Shown piece after piece: positions 36,583 to 46,664 of a stretch of 64,000 nt of DNA (position 1 is the stretch's first letter; every line of letters begins with the position of its first letter). Position numbers and translations under genes: made by a program. The notes under the pieces were generated by a model, which was given only the letters and a program-made list of their open reading frames with translations, was not told the origin of the DNA and made no database searches. The stretch spans positions 4,216,001-4,280,000 of the forward strand of contig NZ_CP037952.1 in NCBI RefSeq assembly GCF_004358345.1, written 5' to 3'. The DNA comes from Parashewanella spongiae. GTDB lineage: Bacteria; Pseudomonadota; Gammaproteobacteria; Enterobacterales; Shewanellaceae.

Positions 36583-37332
36583 TTACCAATACTTTTCAAC
36601 GGTGATGTTCCCGGGAGCTCTGCGAAGGTTTTTCGTTAAACCTTTATCAAGCAAAATTGCTTGGGCATCGGTTATCATCCCAGGGTTTCCACAAATCATG
36701 ACTTGCGAATTTTCTGCGCTTAACTTTAAACCGACTTTTTCTTCAATGACACCACTTTTTAAACCATCAGGAATACGCTGCGATAGTGCATCGCTATATG
36801 TCTCTCTTGTGACAGACAGCACAAGATGAAACTGAATAGGACGACGCCTTTTTATTTCTTTAAGTTGCTCAAGGTAAGCCAAGTCAGCCGCTTCTCTTAC
36901 TCCATAAACTAAAATAACGCGATCAAAACGTTGCCATGGCTCATTGGTTTCCATTATTGAAATAAACGGTCCTACTGCTGTGCCCGTCGCTAAAAACCAT
37001 AAATGTTTTCCTTGATGTTCGTTCTTAGGAATTTCATTCAACGTCATAAACCCTGCCGCTTTAGTCGAAACTTCTACCTCAGCACCTACGCTTAAATTAT
37101 GTAGTGTTGGGGTTAATTGTCCGTCTTCGACAGCTATCGCTAACACTTCGATGTAATTTGTATCCGGTGCATTGACTAATGAGTAGGCTCTTGCAATGCG
37201 CTTTCCGTCTACAACTTCACTCAATTTAATGAATTGACCAGCAATAAACGGAGCCACATCTGCGGAAATTTTTAATGAAAATAACTTATCATTCCAATCA
37301 GTTCGTTCGATAACCTTACCAGTAGTCCACAT
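36583..37332 (-). CDS. fpr: Ferredoxin/flavodoxin-NADP+ reductase
   Basis: The 249-residue FAD enzyme exchanges electrons between NADPH and ferredoxin or flavodoxin in the cytoplasm. It has the FAD-binding RAYSLVNAP motif, the NADP-binding FLATGTAVGPFISIM and MICGNPGMI segments, and the Fpr-type C-terminus ending VEKYW. The broken transferase gene starts 6 bp downstream, so the two were probably cotranscribed. Confidence 0.94.
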   Translation of the reverse strand: MWTTGKVIERTDWNDKLFSLKISADVAPFIAGQFIKLSEVVDGKRIARAYSLVNAPDTNYIEVLAIAVEDGQLTPTLHNLSVGAEVEVSTKAAGFMTLNEIPKNEHQGKHLWFLATGTAVGPFISIMETNEPWQRFDRVILVYGVREAADLAYLEQLKEIKRRRPIQFHLVLSVTRETYSDALSQRIPDGLKSGVIEEKVGLKLSAENSQVMICGNPGMITDAQAILLDKGLTKNLRRAPGNITVEKYW

Positions 37333-37360
37333 AAGTTTTCCTTAAGAAAGTTGCACCTTG

Positions 37361-37684
37361 AACCTAAATAAATCGGTTGAATGCACAATTTAATTTTAGT
37401 CTATTGAAGTTAAATACAAAATTAAACAACCCGAATTCACCCATCAGGTGAGTGCTGAACATTCGTATACTTGCCAAAATTACCGCTAACTGCGTTATAA
37501 ATTTTGCAAGTAGAAACGAAGTAACGACAGTTTTGTTTGTCGGTAACAACTATGTCTTCATCAATTTCGATTGCACTTTGAGCACATACATAGCTCTGAG
37601 TTGAGCATTTAATTACTGTAACTGGTATTACTATCAGTAATTTTTGCTGCGTTTATGAACGCTCCCAACCGATTTATTTAGGTT
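37361..37684. repeat. PR2 repeat carrying an inserted PR1 end
   Basis: The PR2 ends are AACCTAAATAAATCGGTTGA and TCCCAACCGATTTATTTAGG. Inside, from about 37512 to 37630, a PR4 hairpin and one end of PR1 (ACATAGCTCTGAGTTGAGC...CTGTAACTGGTAT) interrupt the PR2 sequence. This shows PR1-type sequence entering PR2, the reverse of the nesting at 30231-30799. Confidence 0.8.
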
Positions 37685-37866
37685 GAAGTATCACGAATAT
37701 AAACCTACTTCAATCTGTAAAAATAATACACCCAACGAGATTATTTAGTTAATTATGGAGCATTAGTTTTTTATGCTAGCTTCATATTGAAAGATAAACG
37801 GACTTATGTTGGTTTATTAAGTAAAGCTTTGGATTGAAAGCTGCTTTTCTGGTGCACAATCAATCT
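37685..37866. other. AT-rich spacer without recognised features
   Basis: I see no gene or repeat between the PR2 copy and the target duplication of the IS element. Confidence 0.5.
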
Positions 37867-37876
37867 ATCTATAGTT

Positions 37877-39356
37877 CAATGGCACTAACTTAAGATTTAG
37901 CTGAAGGTTTACTAATTGAACAATAGAGAGTAAATCATACAGATTAAGGTTTTTCTAGTGTCACGCCATGAATACTACAACTCGCCAATTCTTCAATGAT
38001 GCCCCAGAATTGTTACGTCGCTTTGCTCAAACGGAAGAAGATGAACTTTCTTCAATTCTCACTCTGCAAGATTTAGAAGATTTTCAAAAAGATAATACTC
38101 AAAGAGTACGCAAATATCCCGCTTGCCACACTCTTTCGCTTTTCATGAAGCAAGTTGCCAGTGAAAACAAATCTTGTCGTTGCACACTAATCAGTGACGC
38201 TAGAGATCAAATTGCTATAGGTCGAGAGAAAAACAGCACAATTACAGGTCCCTACTGTAAAGCAAGAAAACGGTTATCTCCAGAGTCAATTAAATCGCTA
38301 TTGAAGAAATCAGGAAAAAACTTAGATGAAGCGATTCAAGGGAAATACTTATGGCATGGCCGTAGAGTGCTATTAACTGACGGCTCAACACTATCTATGC
38401 CTGATACGCACGAGAACCAAGCCCAATTCCCTCAACCTAAATCACAAAAAGAAGGGCTGGGCTTTCCTCAGCTGCGGATTTTAGTGTTAATTTCTTTGGG
38501 AAGCGGTGCAGTCATTGACTCGGCTGTTTCACCTTGTAAAGGGAAAGGTACTGGCGAGCAGGCACTATTAAGAAGTATGCAGTCAGACTTGAAACAAGGT
38601 GACATTGTGCTGGGAGATGCTAATTTCGAAAACTACTTTGTTCTTGCAGGACTAATGGGGTTAGGCGTTGATGCTGTTTTCGAAAAAAACGGAGCCAGAA
38701 ATGTCGATTTCAGAACCTGTGAAGAAAAGCTGGGTAAGCGAGATGGTTTATTTAAGCTAATTCGTCCATCCTGTCCAGAATGGATGACCCCAGAGGATTA
38801 CGCTCAAGTGCCAGAAGAGCTTATCGTCAGAATGGTAGGAACAAAGAAACGTATCATTGTTACCACGCTCACGGATAAAGAAGTCTATCCGAAGCAAGAT
38901 ATTATTGATTTATACGTTTCACGATGGCATATCGAGTTGGATTTTAGGTCAATCAAGACCATGATGAAAATGGATATTTTAAGGTGTGGTAGTCCAGATA
39001 TGGTGCGTAAGGAAATTGATGTTCATTTGTTAGTTTACAACATGATAAGGGCACTTATGTGCCGAGCGGCAGAAAAAAAAAGGAATATCGCCTAGAGAGG
39101 CAAGTTTTAAAGCCGCACATGACGCATTACAAGATTTTCAGATATTACTTTTGCAAGCCACCGAAGGGATCATTGACACTTTATTGGATGTGATAGCAGA
39201 TATTATCGGCGAGCATATCGTTGGCAATCGCCCAGGGAGAAAAGAACCGAGAGCAAAGAAAAGGCGACCGAAACCGACACCAAGGTTACAACATTCAAGA
39301 AAGCAAGCACGTAGGCTTAAGGTATATCAGAAGTAATTCTTAAGTTAGTGCCATTG
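37877..39356 (+). mobile_element. IS4-family insertion sequence, 1480 bp, with target duplication
   Basis: Perfect 19-bp inverted ends (CAATGGCACTAACTTAAGA and its inverse) bound the element. It is flanked by the direct repeat ATCTATAGTT at 37867-37876 and 39357-39366. A 10-bp duplication and a DDE transposase with a YREK motif are typical of IS4. Confidence 0.95.
37968..39336 (+). pseudogene. IS4-family transposase, one frameshift near the C-terminus
   Basis: The first frame (37968-39095, 375 residues) has the catalytic Asp in LLTDGSTLSMPDT, the second in VLGDANFENYF, and the Y-x2-R-x3-E-x6-K signature in YVSRWHIELDFRSIK. An A9 run at 39073-39081 then leads to an early stop. With eight A the reading continues EKKGISPREASFKAAHD into the open frame that ends at 39336, restoring a protein of about 456 residues. 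The catalytic core is intact; the lost part is the C-terminal tail. It is either a recent frameshift or a homopolymer error. Confidence 0.85.
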
Positions 39357-39483
39357 ATCTATAGTTCGAAATATAAATGATAAAAAAATTGCTCCAAACC
39401 CATTGAATATACACACATAAAACAGCTTATTGAACTAGGCTATTAACTAGTGCTTTAGCTTGCAATTGTTAGGGGAAATAAAT

Positions 39484-40974
39484 ATGGAAAATATCAGCTG
39501 GATTACAGAAGGGCTTAATTTTCTTGCCAGTCTATTCCTATTAGCCGTTGGACTTGGTGTACTTGCCATTATCTACATGTACTTTGTGGATAAAAAGCAG
39601 ACGAAACAAGCCATTAGACATAACTACCCCGTTGTTGGCCGATTCAGATATTTATTTGAAAAACAAGGCGAGTTTTTCAGGCAGTATTTTTTCTCTCAAG
39701 ATCGCGAAGAAATGCCATTCAATCGTGCTGAAAGGAGTTGGGTTTACCGTGCAGCCAAGAAAGCAGATCGTTCTATTGCTTTTGGTTCAACGCGTTTACT
39801 TGAAACCGAAGGTGCCATCATGTTTATGAATACGGCATTTCCCACATTAGATACAGATGCCGCACCATCAAAACCCCTTACCGTTGGCGAAGGTTGTCGT
39901 CATCCTTATACGACTTCAAAAATTTGCCACATTTCTGGAATGAGTTTTGGCGCTCTGTCGCGCCCAGCTGTACAGGCATTATCTAAAGGGGCGGCAAAAG
40001 CAGGTTGTTGGATGAATACTGGTGAAGGGGGGCTTAGCCCTTATCACCTTGAAGGTGGCTGTGATGTAGTTTTCCAAATTGGTACAGCAAAATATGGAGT
40101 CAGGAACTCCGAAGGTCACCTCGATGACGACAAATTAATGGAAGTTGCCGCTCATCCCGAAGTCAAAATGTTTGAAATTAAACTTAGCCAAGGCGCCAAA
40201 CCAGGAAAAGGAGGAATACTTCCCGGTGTAAAAGTCACCCCTGAAATAGCCAAAATTCGCGGCATCCCTGTAGGGCACGACTCAATTAGCCCTAATGGTC
40301 ACATTGAATTTAAAAATGTTGGGGATATCTTGGATATGATCCATCGAGTCCGCGAAGTGACAGGAAAACCCACAGGTATAAAAGCGGTAATTGGTGATAC
40401 AACATGGCTTGATGACTTCTTCGACGAAGTAGAAAAGCGAGGGGTTGAAAGCGCACCAGACTTCTTTACGGTTGATAGTGCTGACGGAGGTACCGGCGCG
40501 GCACCACAATCTTTAATGGATTATATGGGATTACCACTTAAAGAAGGTTTACCTATTTTAGTTAACACGTTAAAAGAGCGAAATTTGAAGCAACGGGTCA
40601 AAATTATCGCTTCAGGTAAACTGGTTGTTCCTTCAAAAGTCGCATGGGCTTTAGCTATTGGTGCTGATTTTATCGCATCGGCACGAGGCAATATGTTTGC
40701 ACTAGGCTGCATTCAAGCCTTACATTGCAATAAAGATACTTGTCCTACTGGTATTACGACGCATAACCCTAAGCTGCAACAAGGCCTTAATCCAATTGAT
40801 AAAGCGGAAAGAGTAGCTAATTATAACCGTTATTTACATTATGATTTGGAGCTTATCGCCCATTCCTGTGGCGTCTCCGAGCCCCGAGAATTAGATCGCA
40901 ATCATGTGAGAATCGTGATGGAAAACGGTTTATCGGTCTCATTAGACAAGTATTACTCAAACTTAAATCGGTAA
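39484..40974 (+). CDS. FMN-binding glutamate-synthase-domain protein (membrane anchored)
   Basis: The start chosen is ATG 39484 after AGGGGAA. Two hydrophobic stretches sit at residues 8-38. The rest is the GltB-type FMN/glutamate synthase domain: GEGGLSPYHLEGG, KLSQGAKPGKGG, DSADGGTGAAP, and a Cys cluster CIQALHCNKDTC that could hold a 3Fe-4S centre as in GltB. The 496-residue stand-alone family is widespread, but its physiological reaction is not established; it lacks the amidotransferase domain needed for glutamine use. Confidence 0.88.
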   Translation: MENISWITEGLNFLASLFLLAVGLGVLAIIYMYFVDKKQTKQAIRHNYPVVGRFRYLFEKQGEFFRQYFFSQDREEMPFNRAERSWVYRAAKKADRSIAFGSTRLLETEGAIMFMNTAFPTLDTDAAPSKPLTVGEGCRHPYTTSKICHISGMSFGALSRPAVQALSKGAAKAGCWMNTGEGGLSPYHLEGGCDVVFQIGTAKYGVRNSEGHLDDDKLMEVAAHPEVKMFEIKLSQGAKPGKGGILPGVKVTPEIAKIRGIPVGHDSISPNGHIEFKNVGDILDMIHRVREVTGKPTGIKAVIGDTTWLDDFFDEVEKRGVESAPDFFTVDSADGGTGAAPQSLMDYMGLPLKEGLPILVNTLKERNLKQRVKIIASGKLVVPSKVAWALAIGADFIASARGNMFALGCIQALHCNKDTCPTGITTHNPKLQQGLNPIDKAERVANYNRYLHYDLELIAHSCGVSEPRELDRNHVRIVMENGLSVSLDKYYSNLNR

Positions 40975-40992
40975 TTCATTTACCAATAATTT

Positions 40993-41023
40993 AACGGCTG
41001 CTATAAAATGCAGCCGTTTTTTT
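40993..41023 (+). terminator. Rho-independent terminator
   Basis: The stem AACGGCTGC and GCAGCCGTT with an 8-nt loop is followed directly by a run of T, 19 bp after the glutamate-synthase-domain gene. Confidence 0.88.
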
Positions 41024-41198
41024 AAGTATTCTTTAACTTAAGTGGCTTGCTGATTCAAAATCTACCGTTAACGCAAAACATCCAACAGTCAAACACAAAA
41101 ATAAACTCAAAGGAAATAACTATTTTTCTTGAAACATTCATAGATGCACTTCAATCGTTTATAGTTTTACTAGAAATAAATTTAAATTATAAATATTA

Positions 41199-42419
41199 AT
41201 GAAAATATATTTAGTCGGTGGCGCAGTCCGAGACGCATTGTTAACTCTCCCAGTAAAAGACAAAGACTATCTTGTGATTGGAAGCACGCCTAAAGAGATG
41301 CTCAAACTTGGATATCAGCAAGTAGGAAAAGATTTCCCTGTATTTTTACACCCTAAAACTCATGACGAATATGCTCTTGCAAGAACGGAGCGTAAAACAG
41401 GCGTTGGATACGATGGTTTCAGTTGTGATGCTTCAAATTCAGTGACCCTTGAGGAAGATTTACTCAGACGAGATTTAACCATCAATGCGATTGCTCAGGA
41501 CGAGCATGGGAAATTACATGATCCATATAATGGTGTTATCGATCTAAAAAACAAAGTACTTAGACACGTTTCTGATGCATTTATTGAAGATCCCCTTCGA
41601 GTGCTAAGAGTTGCTCGTTTTGCGGCTAGATTTTCTCACCTTGGTTTTACTATTGCGCCAGAAACTCTAACTCTGATGATTCAGCTTTCTTCGTCAGGTG
41701 AATTAAGCGAACTCAGCGCTGAACGCATTTGGCAAGAAACAGAAAAAGCACTGAGTTACGACCAGCCACAAGTTTATTTCGAAACATTGAACCAATGTGG
41801 AGCTTTAAAAGCGTTATTTCCGGAAGTAGCCGTTTTATTTGGCGTGCCACAGCCGAAGCAATGGCACCCAGAAATAGACACAGGAATTCATACTATGATG
41901 GTTCTAGAGCAAGCAGCAAAACTCACAATGGATAAACAAGTGCGTTTTGCTGCATTAGTTCATGATCTTGGTAAAGGCCTCACACCTTCTGAATTATGGC
42001 CTAAACATCATGGTCACGGACAAAAAGGTGTTGCTGTAATTAAGCAGCTATGCGAACGCTTGCGTATTCCTAATCAATATCGTGATCTTGCTGTAATTGT
42101 CAGTGCCCAACATCAAAACGTTCATAATGCAGCAGAACTTAAACCCTGTACGATTTTAAAACTATTTAACGCCATAGACATTTGGAGGAAGTACGAGCGC
42201 TTTGAGCAACTTTTATTCGCTTGTCACGCAGACTCTCGTGGCCGAACAGGTTTCGAGTCCATTGCTTACCCACAAGCGCAATATTTGAAACGGTGCTACC
42301 AACAAGCAAGTATGGTTTCAGCAAAAACAATAATAGAACAAGGGTTTGCAGGTTCAGAAATTAAATCACAAATAGATTTAAAGCGATTAGATGCCATAAA
42401 ACACGTCAAGTTTGAATAA
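41199..42419 (+). CDS. cca: CCA-adding tRNA nucleotidyltransferase with HD domain
   Basis: The 406-residue class II enzyme adds or repairs the 3'-CCA of tRNA. It has the nucleotidyltransferase start [15 protein letters not shown], the metal-binding [20 protein letters not shown], the tRNA-recognition ADPLRVLR-like segment ([16 protein letters not shown]), and a C-terminal HD phosphohydrolase domain ([12 protein letters not shown]) typical of gammaproteobacterial Cca. Confidence 0.95.
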   Translation: MKIYLVGGAVRDALLTLPVKDKDYLVIGSTPKEMLKLGYQQVGKDFPVFLHPKTHDEYALARTERKTGVGYDGFSCDASNSVTLEEDLLRRDLTINAIAQDEHGKLHDPYNGVIDLKNKVLRHVSDAFIEDPLRVLRVARFAARFSHLGFTIAPETLTLMIQLSSSGELSELSAERIWQETEKALSYDQPQVYFETLNQCGALKALFPEVAVLFGVPQPKQWHPEIDTGIHTMMVLEQAAKLTMDKQVRFAALVHDLGKGLTPSELWPKHHGHGQKGVAVIKQLCERLRIPNQYRDLAVIVSAQHQNVHNAAELKPCTILKLFNAIDIWRKYERFEQLLFACHADSRGRTGFESIAYPQAQYLKRCYQQASMVSAKTIIEQGFAGSEIKSQIDLKRLDAIKHVKFE

Positions 42420-42676
42420 TTAACTGAAATAGAATTTATTTGGTCGTAATAACAATAAAAAGACAAATATAAAATAAATTTATATCCTATAAACTTAATG
42501 TGTTACGGTCGTTAACTGAACATAAGCTTGCTAACAAAGAAGAAATATTTGAATTAACTTTAGCCAATTTGATTAATTCATGGCAAGTTAGATTCTTTAT
42601 GACATAATTAGCTCGGTTCGATGGCAACATTTTGTAATCGAAGCATTTAATACAACCACTCTGTAAGGGATTTTTC

Positions 42677-42943
42677 ATGAACAAAAAAGTACTAACAATC
42701 GCAGGTCTTGCACTTACTGCCCTATTAGGCGGTTGCGCGAACACTGCAGCTCTAGAAGAAAGTGTTGCTAACTTAGGTAATAAAGTTGATCAATTATCTG
42801 CAGAAGTTAGCTCTTTAAAATCAGAGCAAGGCCAACTTGCTTCTACTGTACGTAGTGCTAAATCTGCGGCAATGGATGCTAAAGCTGAAGCTAAGCGCGC
42901 TAACGATCGCCTAGATAACATGGCAACTCGTTACAAGAAGTGA
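42677..42943 (+). CDS. lpp: Lpp-like major outer-membrane lipoprotein
   Basis: This 88-residue precursor has a signal peptide with lipobox LLGGCA and a long heptad coiled coil (LEESVANLGNKVDQLSAEVS), as in Braun lipoprotein/OprI. The C-terminal ATRYKK resembles the Lys end that is linked to peptidoglycan. It is preceded by AAGGGA. It stands alone, followed by a strong hairpin. Confidence 0.9.
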   Translation: MNKKVLTIAGLALTALLGGCANTAALEESVANLGNKVDQLSAEVSSLKSEQGQLASTVRSAKSAAMDAKAEAKRANDRLDNMATRYKK

Positions 42944-42956
42944 TTACTTCGCGATT

Positions 42957-42981
42957 GGCAAGGTAGTGATTACCTTGCCAG
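42957..42981 (+). terminator. Hairpin after lpp, possible terminator
   Basis: The arms TGGCAAGGTA and TACCTTGCCA form a perfect stem with a 5-nt loop, 13 bp after the stop codon. There is no clear T tract, so it may stabilise the abundant mRNA instead. Confidence 0.5.
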
Positions 42982-43032
42982 TTACTCATACCATTCTATT
43001 AAACAGAAAGCTCTCTCAACACTTCACAAGTA

Positions 43033-43836
43033 TTAGCTTAAAAAAATAACCCCACACAATACCGCACCCAGTAGCAGACGATAAATCACAAATGGAATCA
43101 TTCCCACTTTACTGATCACTTTCAAAAAGTAATGAATACAGATATAAGCCGATACAAAAGAAACAACTGTACCAAAAAATAGCGCATTCATGTCGATGCT
43201 TTGTGTACTTTGCAACAGATCTTTAGTCACTAAAATCGCCGCTCCTAATCCCGTTGGTATCGACATATAAAACGAGAACTTAGTGGCTGCTTCTCGACTC
43301 AATCCCATCATTAACCCTGCCGTCATGGTTACTCCTGAACGAGATGTGCCAGGAATGAGTGCTAACGCTTGAGCAACACCAATAAATAACGCTTTTTTCC
43401 AACCAGCTTGATACTCCGTCAGTTTCCGGTTTGATAAGCTATCAGCCCACCATAGCAACAAACCAAAAACAATGGTCGTAGTTGCGATAACTTCGATTGT
43501 TCGGAAGTTAGCTTTGATATAATCTTTGCCAAAATAGCCAAAAATTACAGCCGGAATCGTCGCCAAAATAATCCACCAAGCAAGCTTACTGTCAGGTGTC
43601 GTTTGCTGCGTTGCTATACTTTTGCTCCATGCGGTAAACATGTTCCATAATTCGGTACGAAAATAGATCACAATCGCAAGCAATGAGCCAGTATTCACTG
43701 CAACATCAAATGAAAAGCCTTGATCTTTCCAGCCCAATAATTGCGATGGTAAAATCAGATGGCCAGAGCTTGAAATCGGTAAAAATTCTGTCAGCCCTTG
43801 AATCAAGGCTAAAATAATAACTTGAAAAGTTTCCAT
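43033..43836 (-). CDS. uppP: Undecaprenyl-diphosphate phosphatase UppP/BacA
   Basis: The 267-residue inner-membrane enzyme recycles the lipid carrier of cell-wall synthesis. Signatures are [17 protein letters not shown] (catalytic Glu/His region) and [12 protein letters not shown]. Seven to eight hydrophobic spans are seen. It is the last gene of the folB-folK-uppP unit; the gap to folK is 9 bp. Confidence 0.96.
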   Translation of the reverse strand: METFQVIILALIQGLTEFLPISSSGHLILPSQLLGWKDQGFSFDVAVNTGSLLAIVIYFRTELWNMFTAWSKSIATQQTTPDSKLAWWIILATIPAVIFGYFGKDYIKANFRTIEVIATTTIVFGLLLWWADSLSNRKLTEYQAGWKKALFIGVAQALALIPGTSRSGVTMTAGLMMGLSREAATKFSFYMSIPTGLGAAILVTKDLLQSTQSIDMNALFFGTVVSFVSAYICIHYFLKVISKVGMIPFVIYRLLLGAVLCGVIFLS

Positions 43837-43845
43837 ATAATTAAC

Positions 43846-44337
43846 CTAATTCTTCCATTTAAACGCTATCGGTTTTAGGTTTTGAGAAGCTTTATCATAA
43901 TCCTCCCACATTGATTGAAAATCTTGATGTGTTTCAGGATGAATGAGTTCAGGCGCAATTTCAGCCATCGGCCACAACACAAAGGCATTATAAGTAATCT
44001 CAGGCCTTGGAAGCTGAACTGGGTGCATACAAATTTGATCATCATACAAGAGTAAATCTAAATCTAAAGTACGAGAGCTGAACTTTATCGCATTGGACTT
44101 TCTACCATTATTCTTTTCAATCGTTTTTAATACTTCAACAACTTCAGCAACACTCAAATCAGTAGTTGCGCCGACAACTGAGTTTAAAAAATCTCCGCCT
44201 TCAAAACCAACAGCTTCACTCTGGTAAATAGAAGATAAAATGAGCTTGCCAAAGATTGTTTCTAGTGCTTTGGTTCCACTTCTTATGTATTTGTCGGGCT
44301 CTATATTACTACCAACACTGATGTATATTTGTGCCAC
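43846..44337 (-). CDS. folK: 6-hydroxymethyl-7,8-dihydropterin pyrophosphokinase
   Basis: The 163-residue folate-pathway enzyme transfers pyrophosphate to hydroxymethyl-dihydropterin. It begins AQIYISVGSNI and has SEAVGFEGGDFLNSV and the metal-binding signature RTLDLDLLLYDD. It lies between folB and uppP in a tight unit. Confidence 0.95.
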   Translation of the reverse strand: MAQIYISVGSNIEPDKYIRSGTKALETIFGKLILSSIYQSEAVGFEGGDFLNSVVGATTDLSVAEVVEVLKTIEKNNGRKSNAIKFSSRTLDLDLLLYDDQICMHPVQLPRPEITYNAFVLWPMAEIAPELIHPETHQDFQSMWEDYDKASQNLKPIAFKWKN

Positions 44338-44366
44338 ATCGCCTCCTGTGATTAAGTAACTTATTT

Positions 44367-44717
44367 CTAGCGTTGCCTTATTATTTCAACACCGACAGTA
44401 TCAGCTTTCTCAATAGCCCCAGGCTTATGAACACAAACTTTTACCCACCTAACGTTAAACTCTGAAATCAAACACTGCGCTGTCATTTCAGCAACAGTTT
44501 CAATCAGTTCAATCGGTTTTTCTGTAATGAGTGCTTGGAGCCTGTTTGATACAGTCTCGTAGCAAAGTGCTTGACTATAGTCGTCGGCTTTAGCGGCATT
44601 ACTGATGTCCCACTCCATATCAAGATCGAGGTAAAGGCTTTGTTCAAGCACTTTTTCCCAGTCATAAACACCAATTACAGTATCTATTTTCAATTGTCGA
44701 ATTATCACTTTATCCAT
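44367..44717 (-). CDS. folB: Dihydroneopterin aldolase
   Basis: The 116-residue folate enzyme cleaves dihydroneopterin. I choose the second ATG (MDKVIIRQLKIDTVIG), since AGGA sits one base from the first ATG (44723) but seven from this one. Motifs are IGVYDWEKVLEQSLYLDLD and LIETVAEMTAQCLI. It forms a cotranscribed unit with folK and uppP and is divergent from plsY, as in Escherichia coli. Confidence 0.93.
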   Translation of the reverse strand: MDKVIIRQLKIDTVIGVYDWEKVLEQSLYLDLDMEWDISNAAKADDYSQALCYETVSNRLQALITEKPIELIETVAEMTAQCLISEFNVRWVKVCVHKPGAIEKADTVGVEIIRQR

Positions 44718-44723
44718 CTTCAT

Positions 44724-45145
44724 GTCCTAAATACGTAGAGGTCTGATAAGCATTCAGCGACTTAATAGTTATAATGCCAGCCATAGCGAGATCCACAGTA
44801 GATTTTGCTCAGCAAAACTGAGTAAATTATAAGTTTGAAATTTTTATAAAATATTTAAAATACATACAAGGTTCTAACGATTTTAAGTCCGAGTAAAATA
44901 CATTGAAAAATAAATGTTTCAGTTGAAATGTACTTTCAAACATTCGCTGTATAGTAAGAACATAGTCAGTAGTTTTGAAATCAAAGTGCACATGCTAATT
45001 TTTGTGGCGTGATAATACACGAATACTCATTTTTATAGAAGGTTACCGGCTCAGTGACAAAAATAATTTTAGTCCTTGCCGATTGATTGAAGTAATATGA
45101 GAAAGGGAATGAAAAATGGAAATTTTCACCCCTCTATAATAACTA
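44724..45145. other. Spacer ahead of folB without recognised features
   Basis: This is AT-rich sequence between folB and the PR1 copy. A folB promoter must lie here, but I cannot point to a convincing one. Confidence 0.5.
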
Positions 45146-45494
45146 ATACCAATTACAGTAATTAAATTCCAAGCTCAGAGCTATGTATGTGTTCAAAGTA
45201 CAAGTGAAATTGATGAAGACATAGTTATTACCGACATACACAGCTGTCGTTATTACATTGCTACGTTGAGACAGTTTTGCGTAGTAATTTGGACACATAC
45301 AAGCTCCCGAAGGGCAAGGCTAAAGGATTCCATTACTAGGTTACAAGTTTTTGAATTATCCCGACAAAAGCACTAAGTGCGTTGAACGCCAGTTTTGTAT
45401 GGCGGCCGTAGGTAATATAGTACTTCAAACTTGCGCCTTGTACTGAAATCCTTTAGCTCTTGCTGAGTGGGAAGTTAATTACTGTAATTGGTAT
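45146..45494. repeat. PR1 repeat, full copy (349 bp)
   Basis: The ends are ATACCAATTACAGTAATTAA and TTACTGTAATTGGTAT, again with TA immediately outside CCAATTACAG. It closely matches 21918-22265, and a PR4 hairpin is inside. It separates the divergent plsY and folB genes. Confidence 0.88.
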
Positions 45495-45556
45495 AACCAT
45501 TTGTATCATAGAAAGAACATACCAAAAATGAGCAAGTTAAGAGTAAGGAAGCCGAT

Positions 45557-46183
45557 TTGAGCATAGTTGCACTCACTTTATTTATGATGGTAGCCGCCTA
45601 TTTATTAGGCTCTATTTCGTCAGCCATACTTGTTTGTCGACTTCGCCGACTGCCAGATCCTAGAACTCAAGGTTCCGGCAATCCTGGTGCCACCAATGTA
45701 CTTAGAATCGGTGGTGCAAGCTCGGCTGCGATGGTGCTCTTTTTTGACATGCTTAAAGGCGCACTGCCTACCTATATTGGTTATAAACTCAATATTGACT
45801 CAATATCGTTAGGCTTAATTGCAGTTACGGCGTGCATTGGTCATATTTTTCCTGTCTTTTTTGATTTTAAAGGCGGAAAAGGCGTTGCAACGGCTTTTGG
45901 AGCAATGGCACCAATTGGTGAAGGCTTGGCATTATATTTAATGGCAACTTGGGTTATTGTTGTATTGTTAACTCGCTACTCTTCTTTATCTTCAATCGCT
46001 ACCGCACTTTTAGCACCTTTACTCACATGGTATCTTGACGAACGATTTACTATACCTGTAGCTATGCTCAGTATGCTCATTGTCATCAGACACAAAGATA
46101 ATATTATTCGTTTAATTAATGGTGATGAACCTAGGTTTACCTTAAAAAACCGAAGCAAAAACAAGCAAAAAAAGTCTCCTTAA
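45557..46183 (+). CDS. plsY: Acyl-phosphate:glycerol-3-phosphate acyltransferase PlsY
   Basis: The 208-residue inner-membrane enzyme makes lysophosphatidate from acyl-phosphate. It uses a TTG start ([11 protein letters not shown]) supported by TAAGGAAG and by the usual N-terminus in Shewanella. Motifs are [12 protein letters not shown] and [12 protein letters not shown]. The C-terminal tail is basic. The last base of its stop codon is the first base of a PR2 repeat. Confidence 0.94.
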   Translation: MSIVALTLFMMVAAYLLGSISSAILVCRLRRLPDPRTQGSGNPGATNVLRIGGASSAAMVLFFDMLKGALPTYIGYKLNIDSISLGLIAVTACIGHIFPVFFDFKGGKGVATAFGAMAPIGEGLALYLMATWVIVVLLTRYSSLSSIATALLAPLLTWYLDERFTIPVAMLSMLIVIRHKDNIIRLINGDEPRFTLKNRSKNKQKKSP

Positions 46184-46448
46184 ACCTAAATAAATCGGTT
46201 GGGAGCGTTCATATACGCAGAAAAAATTACTGATAGCAAGGTATGAATAGCAGCAAGTAGTGGTTACCGACATACAAAACTGTCGTTACTTCGTTTCTAC
46301 TTGCAAAATTTATAACGCAGCTAGCGGTGGTTTTGGCAAGTATATGAATGTTCAGCACTCACCTTTTGGGTGAATTAGGGGTGTTTAGTTTTGTATTTAA
46401 CTTCAATAGATTAAAGCTAAATTGTGCGTTCAACCGATTTATTTAGGC
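46183..46448. repeat. PR2 repeat abutting the plsY stop codon
   Basis: The ends are AACCTAAATAAATCGGTTGG and TCAACCGATTTATTTAGG. A PR4 unit with ACTTCGTTTC is inserted at about 46264-46295, making it about 30 bp longer than 27791-28026. A solo PR1 end (CTGTAATTGGTAT) follows at 46452-46499. Confidence 0.85.
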
Positions 46449-46599
46449 TGAACACATACATAGCTCTGAGCTGGGAATTTAATTACTGTAATTGGTATTA
46501 CCACATGGAGTTGTACATATACCACTCAGTCGTGGGGTTGCCCTGCCCACATACCCGTGAAGGATAGTCGGAGGCTGGAAACGAAGTAAGGGATCTAGC

Positions 46600-46655
46600 G
46601 ATTTAGAAAGTACCAATCTTTGTCATACCAGCGAAGGCTGGTATGACAATTAAAC
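46600..46655. repeat. REP-type palindrome next to the tsaD stop
   Basis: ATACCAGCGAAGGCTGGTAT lies at about 46624-46643, with TTAAACCCGAAGTGA following as at 2137-2152. It ends about 10 bp from the tsaD stop codon and could act as its transcription terminator. Confidence 0.65.
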
Positions 46656-46664
46656 CCGAAGTGA

